Under the pieces are notes generated by a model that saw only the letters and a list, made by a program, of their open reading frames with translations, did no database searches and was not told the origin of the DNA. Made by a program: the position numbers and the translations under genes. A stretch of 8,963 nt of DNA from an uncultured Actinomyces sp. (lineage in GTDB: Bacteria; Actinomycetota; Actinomycetes; Actinomycetales; Actinomycetaceae): NCBI GenBank assembly GCA_937926195.1, contig CALEXZ010000134.1, positions 1 to 8,963 on the forward strand, given 5' to 3'. Below, piece by piece: positions 1 through 6,337 of the stretch (position 1 is its first letter; the number at the start of each line of letters is the position of its first letter).

Positions 1-1
1 G

Positions 2-1240
2 CCCGCCCTGGCCGGGCGCCTCGCCCACCTCTGGCGTCCGTGCGCCGAGCCCGCCGTCGGTACCGACAGCGGGGCAGTCGGGGACGGTGAACCTTCCCCA
101 TGTGGTGCGGACCACACAGGCGGTGCGGGGTGTGCCCCCGAGGTCACCGTCCGGCTCCTGCCGCCCGATCATCCCGGCCCCCTGGGCGAGCACGACCTGC
201 GGCTGACCGACCTCGATGCGGACCCGACCTACCGTGTCTCCCAGCACCTGACCGGCGTCGCCATCGCCCTGGCCAGCGGCAGCCTGCTGCTCCTGCACGC
301 CGCTGCGCTGGCTCCCTGTGGAGCAGCCGCCCCCGAGGCCGTGCCGGCGTCGCAAGGGGCGCGGGTCGTCGGCGTCGTCGCCGCCTCGGGCACCGGCAAG
401 ACGACCTTCTGCACGCGCCTGGCCGCGGGCTGGCGCTACCTCACGGACGAGACCCTCGCCGTCGACCCGGCCACCCTCGTCGTCCTGCCCTACCCCAAGC
501 CCCTGTCGGTCGTCCCGGTCGTCTCGGACGAGGCCGCGCAGACGACTGACCCGGGCGCGACCTACCCGGGCAAGGCCGACCACGCCCCCGCCGACCTCGG
601 CCTCACCCCGTGGGGCGTGGGCGACCCCACCCCGCAGCTAGCGGCCCTCGTCCTCGCCCGCCGCGTCGAGGACGGCAACGTGCTCGAGCCCATCGACCTG
701 GCGCAGGCCCTCATGGAGACCATCGCCCAGACCTCCTCCCTCTTCCGCCTGGAGCACCCCCTGCGCACCCTCGCCCAGGCCCTCACCCTGGCCGGCGGAC
801 CCTGGCGCCTGAGCTTCAGCGACCAGGCGCAGTGCTCCGAGCTGCTCGCCTCCCTCGCCGTCGGCCCCGAGGCCGAGGCGCCCGCCTGGCAGCACCTGCC
901 CGGCCCCGCCCGCCCCCGGGCGGTGGGCGAGGAGGAGGTCCCGCTCACCCGCCTCATCCCGGGCACCCCCGTCATCGGCGACACGGCCCGCCTGGTCCGC
1001 GCCCCCTGGGACGACGCCGTCGCCTGCGAGGGCAACGTCGTCCTGCTCTACGGACGCAGCCCCGTCACCCTCGGCGGCGCGGGGGCCGCCGCCTGGGCCG
1101 CCTGCGATGCCCCGCGCACCCTCGCGCAGCTGCACGACGCCGTCGTCGCCGCCCTGGGGGAGCACCCCGACTCCCACCAGATGGTTACCGGTGCCGTCTC
1201 CGCTCTCGTGCGCCGGGGAGTGCTCACCGTCCACACGTGA
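2..1240 (+). CDS. HprK/PEPCK-like P-loop kinase-family protein with C-terminal PqqD-like region (5' end missing)
   Basis: The frame is open from the first complete codon of the window to the TGA at 1238-1240 (412 visible residues), so the true start lies upstream. Numbering from position 2, a segment ending LLLLHAAALA (about residues 94-104) is followed by a Walker A loop, ASGTGKTT (about 128-135, nt 383-406). Next come TDET (148-151), in the place of the acidic Walker-B-like motif of HPr-kinase-related proteins, and PYPKPLSVVP (about 163-172). This order is typical of HprK-related P-loop proteins. The last 75 or so residues (VVLLYGRSPVTLGGAGAAAW, then a helix-rich stretch ending VRRGVLTVH) resemble PqqD-type domains, which bind peptide substrates in RiPP maturation. 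A GTG at 341 could be read as a start, but it would cut off the family-typical HAAAL segment, so I treat the gene as 5'-partial. The kinase-like assignment is fairly firm; substrate and pathway are unknown, and the partner genes lie outside the window. Confidence 0.72.
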   Translation, partial: PALAGRLAHLWRPCAEPAVGTDSGAVGDGEPSPCGADHTGGAGCAPEVTVRLLPPDHPGPLGEHDLRLTDLDADPTYRVSQHLTGVAIALASGSLLLLHAAALAPCGAAAPEAVPASQGARVVGVVAASGTGKTTFCTRLAAGWRYLTDETLAVDPATLVVLPYPKPLSVVPVVSDEAAQTTDPGATYPGKADHAPADLGLTPWGVGDPTPQLAALVLARRVEDGNVLEPIDLAQALMETIAQTSSLFRLEHPLRTLAQALTLAGGPWRLSFSDQAQCSELLASLAVGPEAEAPAWQHLPGPARPRAVGEEEVPLTRLIPGTPVIGDTARLVRAPWDDAVACEGNVVLLYGRSPVTLGGAGAAAWAACDAPRTLAQLHDAVVAALGEHPDSHQMVTGAVSALVRRGVLTVHT

Positions 1241-1297
1241 CCTTCATCCACACCGACTCGCCGCCCGCGCAGCGCCCGTACGTGGGACGATTCCCGT

Positions 1298-3673
1298 ATG
1301 ACTCAAGCGACCGCGCTCGATCAGCACACCTGGGCCGACGCCACCTGGCCCCTGGGTACCCACCTCACTGAGGACGGCTCCGTCACCGTTGCCGTCAACG
1401 CCCCCGCCGCCACCCGCCTCCAGGTCGAGGTCTACCCGAGCGAGCTCGGGGCCGACGCCGAGGCCGCCTTCCCCGCCGCCCGCGGGGCGGACGGCGTGTG
1501 GAGGGCCCGCCTGGCGGGCCTCGGCCCCGGAGCCCTCATCGGGCTGCGCGCCTGGGGCCCGAACTGGGTCTACGACGAGGCCTGGGAGCCCGGCTCCGAC
1601 GCCGGGTTCCTCTCTGACCTCGACGAGGACGGCAACCGCTTCAACCCCAACAAGCTCCTCTTCGACCCCTATGCGCGAGAGGTCTCCCACACCCTGTTCA
1701 CCGACCGCCTCGCCGACCTCGGGATCGACGGCGGCATCTTCGGCACCGGCGGCGACGACGTCGACGGCGTGCCCCGCCGCCTCATCGACACCGGCCGCTA
1801 CGCCCCCAAGGGCGTCGTCGTCGCCGACCAGGACGACGTGGCCAACGGAGGACCCGGACGTGACGGGCGCCCCGCCCGGCCCGGCCTGAGCGCCGAGAAG
1901 ACCATCATCTACGAGGCCGGGGTCGACCAGCTCACCGGCCACCCCTCCGCGGCCCGCCTGACCGACCTGCTCTCCGGGGAGGTCGGCTTCGAGGGCGTGC
2001 CCGACATCCCCACCGAGTACCAAGGCACCTACAAGGGCGCGGGCATGCTCGCCCCCTACCTTAAGGCCGCGGGCGTCACCACCCTCGAGCTCCTGCCCGT
2101 GCACGAGACCAACGCCTCGGAGACGGGGCGGGACGGCGCCACCAACTCCTGGGGCTACATGACCCTCGCCTTCTTCGCCCCCTCGCGCCGCTACTCCGCC
2201 GACAAGTCCTGGGGCGGACCCACCCGCGAGTTCCGGGAGATGGTCGACGCCTTCCACGCCGCCGGCCTGAAGGTCTACCTCGACGTCGTCTACAACCACA
2301 CCGCCGAGGGCGGCAACTGGAACGGCGACGTCGCCACCACCGGCTTCACCAGCCTCGGCGGGCTCGCGACCGCCGAGTACTACCAGATGACCGTCGACAA
2401 GATCCTCGTCGACGGCGCCACCGGCACCTCCAACCAGCTCAACTACTCCTCCGAGATGGCGCGCACGCTGGTCCTGGACTCCCTGCGCTACTGGTGCGAC
2501 CAGATGGGGGTCGACGGCTTCCGCTTCGACCTGGCCACGGTCCTGGGGCGCCTGCCCAAGGAGGCGGCCCCCGACGACTGGGGCAACCTCAAGCGCTTCT
2601 TCACCGACCACCCGCTGCTCGTGGCCATCGCGGCCCTCGCCCGCGAGCGCGAGATCGAGGTCATCGCCGAGGCCTGGGACCTGTGGGGCTACGAGGTCGG
2701 CAACTTCCCGCGCGGCTGGGGCGAGTGGAACGGCCGCTACCGGGACGCCGTGCGGCGCTTCACCAAGGGTGACGGCAACACCTCCTGGTTCATCGACGTC
2801 GTCAACGGCGACTACCACCACTTCCAGGACAACGACGGTCCGCAGCGCTCGATCAACTTCATCGTCGCCCACGACGGGTTCAACCTGGCGGACCTCGTGT
2901 CCTACCAGACGAAGAACAACGACCAGCCCTGGCCCTTCGGTCCCTCCGACGGCGGCAGCGACGACAACCTCTCCTGGGACTCCGGTGGCAGCCAGGTGCT
3001 GCGCCGCCAGCGGCTGCGCAACCTGTGGGCGGTGCTCATGTTCTCGCGGGGCGTGCCCATGGTCGTGGCCGGCGACGAGATGGGCCGCACCCAGAACGGC
3101 AACAACAACCCCTGGGCGCTGCACTCGGTCGCCATGCGCAACAACTACGCGATGATCCCCACGAGCCGCCCCCAGGGCGTGCCCGTGGTCGAGGGCGAGG
3201 AGTGGGCGTACCACGACAACCTCGGTGAGTTCGACGCCCCCTCGGCTACCGTCAACCCGCTGTTCCGCTTCGCGACCTCGCTCATGAGGCTGCGTCAGCG
3301 CCACCCGGCGCTCCAGCAGGCCCGGTGGGGCGGCATCGAGCCCGGAGGCGACGACGTCTCCTACCTCTTCCGCGGCCCCGACGGCCAGTCCTCGCCCCAG
3401 GAGGGCGACCGCGCCGTCAACCTGCACATCGTGGCTCCCGACGACCGCTTCGCCGTCATGATCAACATGGACGACGACCCGTTGGAGTTCACCCTGCCCG
3501 AGACGGGGCCGGGGCTCGTGTGGCGGCGGCTGGTGGACACGGCCGCCTGGGCGGAGCCGGAGTGCAACATCTGGCCGGAGGGTGAGGGCGAGGAGCTCAG
3601 TGGTGCGTTGACGGTGCACGGCTGGTCCGTCGTCGTCGCCCACTGTGAGCTGCCCGCTCCCGCACAGGCCTGA
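1298..3673 (+). CDS. glgX: Glycogen debranching enzyme, GH13 GlgX/isoamylase type
   Basis: This 791-residue protein should hydrolyse alpha-1,6 branch linkages of glycogen or limit dextrins in the cytoplasm; no signal peptide is visible. Residues about 15-125 form the N-terminal beta-sandwich (CBM48-like) ending in NPNKLLFDPYA. The GH13 barrel follows with all four conserved regions: DVVYNHT (329-335), GFRFDLATV with nucleophile D411, EVIAEAWD with acid/base E458, and VAHDGF with D526. The stretch after region I (YNHTAEGGNW, then a domain leading to LDSLRYW) resembles Pseudomonas-type isoamylase, while HDGFNLADLVSY and NDNLSW-like text resemble GlgX. The length fits isoamylase (about 776) better than E. 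coli GlgX (about 657), so the symbol is approximate. The ATG at 1298 has only a weak GGGA upstream (1284-1287). The gene follows the previous stop by 57 bp. Its last 43 codons (from 3545) occur again downstream of the cupin gene, and palindrome P1 begins 7 bp after its stop. Confidence 0.9.
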   Translation: MTQATALDQHTWADATWPLGTHLTEDGSVTVAVNAPAATRLQVEVYPSELGADAEAAFPAARGADGVWRARLAGLGPGALIGLRAWGPNWVYDEAWEPGSDAGFLSDLDEDGNRFNPNKLLFDPYAREVSHTLFTDRLADLGIDGGIFGTGGDDVDGVPRRLIDTGRYAPKGVVVADQDDVANGGPGRDGRPARPGLSAEKTIIYEAGVDQLTGHPSAARLTDLLSGEVGFEGVPDIPTEYQGTYKGAGMLAPYLKAAGVTTLELLPVHETNASETGRDGATNSWGYMTLAFFAPSRRYSADKSWGGPTREFREMVDAFHAAGLKVYLDVVYNHTAEGGNWNGDVATTGFTSLGGLATAEYYQMTVDKILVDGATGTSNQLNYSSEMARTLVLDSLRYWCDQMGVDGFRFDLATVLGRLPKEAAPDDWGNLKRFFTDHPLLVAIAALAREREIEVIAEAWDLWGYEVGNFPRGWGEWNGRYRDAVRRFTKGDGNTSWFIDVVNGDYHHFQDNDGPQRSINFIVAHDGFNLADLVSYQTKNNDQPWPFGPSDGGSDDNLSWDSGGSQVLRRQRLRNLWAVLMFSRGVPMVVAGDEMGRTQNGNNNPWALHSVAMRNNYAMIPTSRPQGVPVVEGEEWAYHDNLGEFDAPSATVNPLFRFATSLMRLRQRHPALQQARWGGIEPGGDDVSYLFRGPDGQSSPQEGDRAVNLHIVAPDDRFAVMINMDDDPLEFTLPETGPGLVWRRLVDTAAWAEPECNIWPEGEGEELSGALTVHGWSVVVAHCELPAPAQA

Positions 3674-3678
3674 GTCGC
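3545..3678 (+). repeat. Tail repeat copy A1 (3' end of glgX in place)
   Basis: This is the in-gene copy of a direct repeat whose second copy lies at 4274-4407, offset by exactly 729 bp. Over the clean part (3551-3678 versus 4280-4407) I count 4 differences in 128 bp, about 97% identity. In the glgX frame they are GGT/GGC (Gly), AGT/AGC (Ser), TTG/CTG (Leu) and GCC/ACC (Ala to Thr), so three of four are silent. Identity stops at the sequence TGAGTCGC just past the stop codon. The left edge fades around 3545-3550. Confidence 0.93.
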
Positions 3679-3679
3679 G

Positions 3680-3750
3680 CCCAACTCCTCGGTTTGCGCT
3701 CGAACGTACGGTGTTTTGCCGTACTTTCGGACGCAAACCGAGGAGTTGGG
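3680..3750. repeat. Palindromic element P1 (71 bp), also likely glgX terminator
   Basis: Perfect 19-nt inverted arms, cccaactcctcggtttgcg (3680-3698) and its complement (3732-3750), enclose a 33-nt core. The core is itself an inverted repeat: CGAACGTACGG against CCGTACTTTCG, one mismatch, around TGTTTTG. The whole could fold as a hairpin with a stem near 30 bp. It begins 7 bp after the glgX stop, where a transcription terminator is expected, and would act from either strand. Copy P2 lies at 4476-4548. Aligned directly I count 59/71 matches; with P2 reverse-complemented, 67/71. The two copies are therefore inverted with respect to each other. No flanking target duplication is evident. Confidence 0.93.
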
Positions 3751-3756
3751 GGTGTT

Positions 3757-3762
3757 TATCCT
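3757..3762 (+). promoter_or_regulatory. Possible -10 box (TATCCT) of the cupin gene
   Basis: TATCCT fits the loose actinobacterial TAnnnT pattern and lies 7 bp beyond the right arm of palindrome P1. The -35 region would fall inside that arm (about 3734-3739), where there is no clear TTGACA-like match. If real, transcription would start near 3769, giving a leader of about 35 nt, and P1 would overlap the promoter. Confidence 0.3.
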
Positions 3763-3771
3763 GGTGGGGGA

Positions 3772-3799
3772 GCGCGGCGACGAGGCCGCGCGGGAGGGA
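3772..3799 (+). promoter_or_regulatory. Leader hairpin abutting the cupin ribosome binding site
   Basis: GCGCGGC (3772-3778) pairs perfectly with GCCGCGC (3785-3791) around a 6-nt loop. It is followed at once by GGGAGGGA (3792-3799), a strong Shine-Dalgarno sequence 5 nt before the ATG at 3805. The ribosome site decides the start codon. The hairpin could modulate access to it, but in DNA this GC-rich a 7-bp stem may be chance. Confidence 0.45.
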
Positions 3800-3804
3800 C
3801 CGAC

Positions 3805-4245
3805 ATGAGTACCAGCACCCCGGACGCAGCGGCATTCGACGCCGCCAACGTCTTCGGCAAGGGCGAGCCGAACACCGCCTACGCCCAGTTCTTCAGCGGC
3901 GAGAGCTTCCTGAGGACCCTTGTCACCGACCCCGACTGCGCCGTCGGCGTCCACAACGTCACCTTCGCGCCCGGCTGTCGCAACAACTGGCATATCCACC
4001 ACGCCACGAGCGGGGGAGGGCAGGTCCTCCTGTGCACCGCCGGATCCGGCTGGTACCAGGAGGCCGGGCACGACCCGGTACGCCTGACCCCGGGCTCGGT
4101 GGTCTACGCGTCCGCCGGAGTCAAGCACTGGCACGGTGCCACCGCCGACTCCTGGTTCAGTCACATCGCCCTTGCGCTGCCCGGTGAAGACACCGCCAAC
4201 GAGTGGCTGGAGCCGGTTGACGACGACTACTACCTCTCGCTCTGA
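3805..4245 (+). CDS. Small single-domain cupin protein
   Basis: This 146-residue protein fills one cupin beta-barrel and has no signal peptide or membrane segment. It resembles cupins found beside, or fused to, carboxymuconolactone-decarboxylase-like proteins; the hallmark text is GCRNNWHIHHA and GVKHWHGA. Likely metal ligands are H63, H65 and/or H66 in the first motif and H108 and/or H110 in the second. Q73 sits where many cupins have glutamate. The family is usually assigned to small-molecule or redox-linked chemistry, but no substrate can be named here. An in-frame TTG at 3694 lies inside palindrome P1 and is rejected in favour of the ATG with the strong ribosome site. By hand count about 16 of 146 codons end in A/T, against about 3% in gdhA next door, so codon bias is noticeably weaker. 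The gene lies between the real and displaced glgX tails and may be the cargo of an insertion. Confidence 0.87.
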   Translation: MSTSTPDAAAFDAANVFGKGEPNTAYAQFFSGESFLRTLVTDPDCAVGVHNVTFAPGCRNNWHIHHATSGGGQVLLCTAGSGWYQEAGHDPVRLTPGSVVYASAGVKHWHGATADSWFSHIALALPGEDTANEWLEPVDDDYYLSL

Positions 4246-4273
4246 GCAGCACGCCCCTGTCCCGGGTGCCTTT

Positions 4274-4407
4274 GCCGGGGCGGAGCCGGAGTGCAACATC
4301 TGGCCGGAGGGCGAGGGCGAGGAGCTCAGCGGTGCGCTGACGGTGCACGGCTGGTCCGTCGTCGTCACCCACTGTGAGCTGCCCGCTCCCGCACAGGCCT
4401 GAGTCGC
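4274..4407 (+). pseudogene. Displaced second copy of the glgX 3' end (A2)
   Basis: This 134-bp fragment encodes the last roughly 42 residues of the debranching enzyme (PECNIWPEGEGEELSG through CELPAPAQA) in an intact frame to the TGA at 4400-4402. It has no start codon or ribosome site of its own, and the conserved GH13 regions are absent, so it is not a functional gene. It starts 29 bp after the cupin stop. Compared with the in-gene copy it has one amino acid change (Ala to Thr) and three silent changes, each to the more G/C-rich codon. This suggests it was recently part of a working glgX allele rather than long-drifting debris. Confidence 0.9.
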
Positions 4408-4475
4408 ATCCCACACCCGACGGCGCGTCTGCCCCGGCGTCCGCCTCCGCGGTGCGCACGCCCTCGCCAACCGCG
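4408..4475. other. Unmatched 68-bp spacer between glgX tail copy and P2
   Basis: In copy 1 the tail repeat runs straight into the palindrome, with one base between them. In copy 2 these 68 bp separate them. The sequence is GC-rich with no repeat, ribosome site or clear gene. One frame would read as a Pro/Ala/Ser/Thr-rich peptide, which is common by chance at this composition. Confidence 0.55.
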
Positions 4476-4548
4476 CCCCAACTCCTCGGTTTGCGCTCGA
4501 AAGTACGGCAAAACACCGTACGCTCGCGCGCAAACCGAGGAGTTGGGG
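4476..4548. repeat. Palindromic element P2 (73 bp), inverted relative to P1
   Basis: Perfect 20-nt arms (4476-4495 and 4529-4548), the same arm sequence as P1 with one more C/G pair, enclose a 33-nt core. The core shares 25 consecutive bases with the P1 core only after reverse-complementing: its central loop reads CAAAACA where P1 reads TGTTTTG. The element sits 74 bp after the stop codon of the displaced glgX tail and about 116 bp before the gdhA start. It may act as a terminator for cupin transcripts or insulate gdhA. Confidence 0.93.
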
Positions 4549-4664
4549 GAGGGGGAGCGGGAGGAAGGTTGTTTCTTCCCAGTTTCCGACCGGGTGGGAG
4601 CCTTCTGCATGCAGCCAGGACACCGTCCCGGCAGCCGTACACGATTCGATGAATGGAGTCCCGC
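4549..4664 (+). promoter_or_regulatory. gdhA leader/promoter region; GGAG (4655-4658) selects the start
   Basis: After P2 comes a purine-rich stretch (4549-4568), then a weak imperfect hairpin (4559-4567 with 4572-4580, two wobble pairs) and a 10-bp palindrome CTGCATGCAG (4605-4614) that could be an operator. No convincing -35/-10 pair is visible. GGAG at 4655-4658 is 6 nt from the ATG at 4665. It overlaps the in-frame ATG at 4653, which has no ribosome site of its own, so the later start is preferred. Confidence 0.45.
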
Positions 4665-6002
4665 ATGCAGGAGAGCGTCCAAAAGGTCTACGAGCAGGTC
4701 GTCGCTCGCAACCGTGGTGAGTCCGAGTTCCACCAGGCCGTCCGCGAGGTCCTCGAGTCCCTCGACCCCGTCATCGCCAAGCGCCCCGACTACGCCGACA
4801 ACGCGCTCCTCGAGCGCATCGTCGAGCCCGAGCGCCTCATCATGTTCCGTGTCCCCTGGACCGACGACAAGGGCCAGGTGCACGTCAACCGGGGCTTCCG
4901 CGTCGAGTTCAACTCCGCCCTGGGCCCCTACAAGGGCGGCCTGCGCTTCCACCCCAGCGTCAACGCCGGCATCATCAAGTTCCTCGGCTTCGAGCAGATC
5001 TTCAAGAACGCTCTCACCGACCAGGGCATCGGCGGCGGCAAGGGCGGGTCGGACTTCGACCCCCACGGCCGCTCCGACGCCGAGGTCATGCGCTTCTGCC
5101 AGTCCTTCATGACCGAGCTGGCCCGCCACATCGGCCCGGACACCGACGTGCCCGCCGGGGACATCGGCGTGGGCGGTCGCGAGATCGGCTACATGTTCGG
5201 CCAGTACAAGCGCCTGACCAACCGCTACGACGCCGGGGTGCTCACCGGCAAGCCCGTCGCCTGGGGCGGCTCGCTCGCCCGCACCGAGGCCACCGGCTAC
5301 GGCACCGTCCTGTTCGCCCAGTCGATGCTCGCCACCAAGGGCGACAGCCTCGAGGGCAAGAAGGTCTCGGTCTCCGGCGCCGGCAACGTGGCGATCTACG
5401 CCATCGAGAAGCTCCAGCAGCTGGGTGCCACCCCGATCACCTTCTCCGACTCCTCCGGCTACGTCGTCGACGAGAAGGGTGTCGACCTCGAGCTGCTCAA
5501 GCAGGTCAAGGAGGTCGAGCGCGGACGCGTCGCCGACTACGTCGCCCGCAGGCCCGGCGCCCGCCTCGTCACCGAGGGCCGCCCCTGGGACGTGCCGGTG
5601 GACGTCGCCCTGCCCTGCGCCACGCAGAACGAGCTCGACGGCGACCACGCCGCCACCCTGCTGCGCAACGGCGTCGGCGTCGTCGCCGAGGGCGCCAACA
5701 TGCCCAGCACGCCGGAGGCCATCGAGGCCTTCCAGGCCGCCGGGATCCTCTACGCGCCCGGCAAGGCCTCCAACGCCGGCGGTGTGGCCACCTCCGCGCT
5801 GGAGATGAGCCAGAACTCCGGCCGCACCCGCTGGAGCTTTGAGAAGGTCGAGGCCAGGCTCACCGGCATCATGGCCGACATCCACGACTCCTGCGTCGAG
5901 GCCGCCGAGACCTACGGCCGTCCGGGCGACTACGTCCTGGGCGCCAACGCGGCGGGCTTCACCAAGGTCGCCGACGCGATGATCCAGCACGGCATCGTCT
6001 GA
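4665..6002 (+). CDS. gdhA: Glutamate dehydrogenase, NADP-type (GdhA family)
   Basis: From the ATG at 4665 the protein has 445 residues, matching hexameric bacterial GdhA (E. coli 447). It should reductively aminate 2-oxoglutarate with ammonium to give glutamate in the cytoplasm. The glutamate-binding and catalytic domain shows GPYKGGLRFHPSVN (K90), GGGKGGSDFDP with the catalytic lysine K126, and PAGDIGVGGREIGY with the catalytic aspartate D166. The Rossmann domain has SGAGNVA (237-243) followed by FSDSSGYV (260-267), the same arrangement as the NADP-dependent E. coli enzyme; cofactor choice is inferred from this. Late family motifs AEGANMP (341-347) and KASNAGGVATSALEMSQN (367-384) are intact. 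Codon bias is very strong (about 3% A/T-ending by hand count), suggesting high expression. A clear hairpin closes the unit, so it is probably monocistronic. Confidence 0.95.
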   Translation: MQESVQKVYEQVVARNRGESEFHQAVREVLESLDPVIAKRPDYADNALLERIVEPERLIMFRVPWTDDKGQVHVNRGFRVEFNSALGPYKGGLRFHPSVNAGIIKFLGFEQIFKNALTDQGIGGGKGGSDFDPHGRSDAEVMRFCQSFMTELARHIGPDTDVPAGDIGVGGREIGYMFGQYKRLTNRYDAGVLTGKPVAWGGSLARTEATGYGTVLFAQSMLATKGDSLEGKKVSVSGAGNVAIYAIEKLQQLGATPITFSDSSGYVVDEKGVDLELLKQVKEVERGRVADYVARRPGARLVTEGRPWDVPVDVALPCATQNELDGDHAATLLRNGVGVVAEGANMPSTPEAIEAFQAAGILYAPGKASNAGGVATSALEMSQNSGRTRWSFEKVEARLTGIMADIHDSCVEAAETYGRPGDYVLGANAAGFTKVADAMIQHGIV

Positions 6003-6020
6003 GCCGCTTCCGTTCAGGCA

Positions 6021-6048
6021 CGGCGCCCCGCCACCCGGCGGGGCGCCG
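6021..6048 (+). terminator. Hairpin terminator after gdhA
   Basis: CGGCGCCCCGCC (6021-6032) pairs perfectly with GGCGGGGCGCCG (6037-6048) around the 4-nt loop ACCC, 18 bp after the gdhA stop. There is no U-tract, as is usual for actinobacterial terminators. Confidence 0.85.
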
Positions 6049-6107
6049 TCCTGCGTCCGAGGGCGGGCCGCCTCCTTGGCCGGGCCGGGCCGGGGCGGTG
6101 GCTGCTC

Positions 6108-6131
6108 GCCGGGCCGCCGGGCCGCCGGGCC
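6108..6131. repeat. Three tandem copies of an 8-bp unit (GCCGGGCC)
   Basis: GCCGGGCC repeats three times without error at 6108-6115, 6116-6123 and 6124-6131. It lies in a wider G/C-only stretch that also holds a 5-bp-period CCGGG run at about 6080-6094. Such repeats are prone to copy-number change. Confidence 0.75.
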
Positions 6132-6327
6132 GCTCCTGCGCCCGGGCCGCCTCCGGCCGACGCCGCCGGGCACCAGGCGAGGTCAGTCGTCCGACGACGT
6201 GGCGCTGCCGACGAAGGTCGGTCGGACGGCGTCCGTACGGCGAGAAGATCGCCGCAGGCGGAGTCCTCCCCCTACCGACATCAGAGGGTTTGCGTATGGT
6301 TGGGCACATCCCCGTGCCGCCATCGAC

Positions 6328-6333
6328 TGAGGA
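6328..6333 (+). promoter_or_regulatory. Ribosome binding site of the 5'-nucleotidase gene
   Basis: TGAGGA ends 4 nt before the ATG at 6338. This start gives a compact signal peptide, MRIPTFLRG followed by a hydrophobic core. The in-frame ATG at 6296 would add 14 residues; it also has a usable GAGGG 7 nt upstream, so the choice is likely but not certain. Confidence 0.6.
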
Positions 6334-6337
6334 CACT

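Larger units (their letters stand above)
6049..6337. other. Intergenic region upstream of the 5'-nucleotidase gene
   Basis: I see no gene here. The first 100 bases are almost pure G/C with short tandem repeats (6078-6096 and 6108-6131). Two short inverted repeats could be regulator sites: GTCGTC-C-GACGAC (6186-6198) and CGGAC-GGC-GTCCG (6223-6235). TATGGT at 6295-6300 could be a -10 box, but no matching -35 is found. It overlaps an in-frame ATG at 6296 that has its own GAGGG (6284-6288) and is a possible alternative start for the next gene. Confidence 0.5.

Noticed and set aside
341..1240. GTG at 341 as the true start of the first gene
   Set aside because: The frame is open upstream to the window edge, and the upstream residues include the HAAAL segment typical of the family just before Walker A.
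1244..3835. 863-residue open frame on the minus strand opposite glgX
   Set aside because: It lies antisense to a clearly conserved GH13 gene with intact catalytic motifs. Its translation is Val/Gly/His-rich with no recognisable domain. Long antisense frames are a normal side effect of G/C-ending codons.
4252..4282. CGCCCC...GGGGCG as a terminator of the cupin gene
   Set aside because: A 6-bp stem with a 19-nt loop is weak in DNA this GC-rich, and it overlaps the displaced glgX tail. P2 is a better candidate.
4136..4402. Short plus-strand open frame ending in the glgX-tail peptide
   Set aside because: Its start lies inside the cupin gene in another frame and it has no ribosome site. Only the tail part is meaningful, as a displaced fragment.
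3680..4548. CRISPR-like or IS-element reading of the repeated palindromes
   Set aside because: There are only two copies 796 bp apart, with a gene between them, no regular spacers, no transposase and no evident target-site duplication.
4365..6173. 602-residue open frame on the minus strand opposite gdhA
   Set aside because: It is a low-complexity compositional shadow of gdhA; it also runs through P2 and the terminator hairpin.
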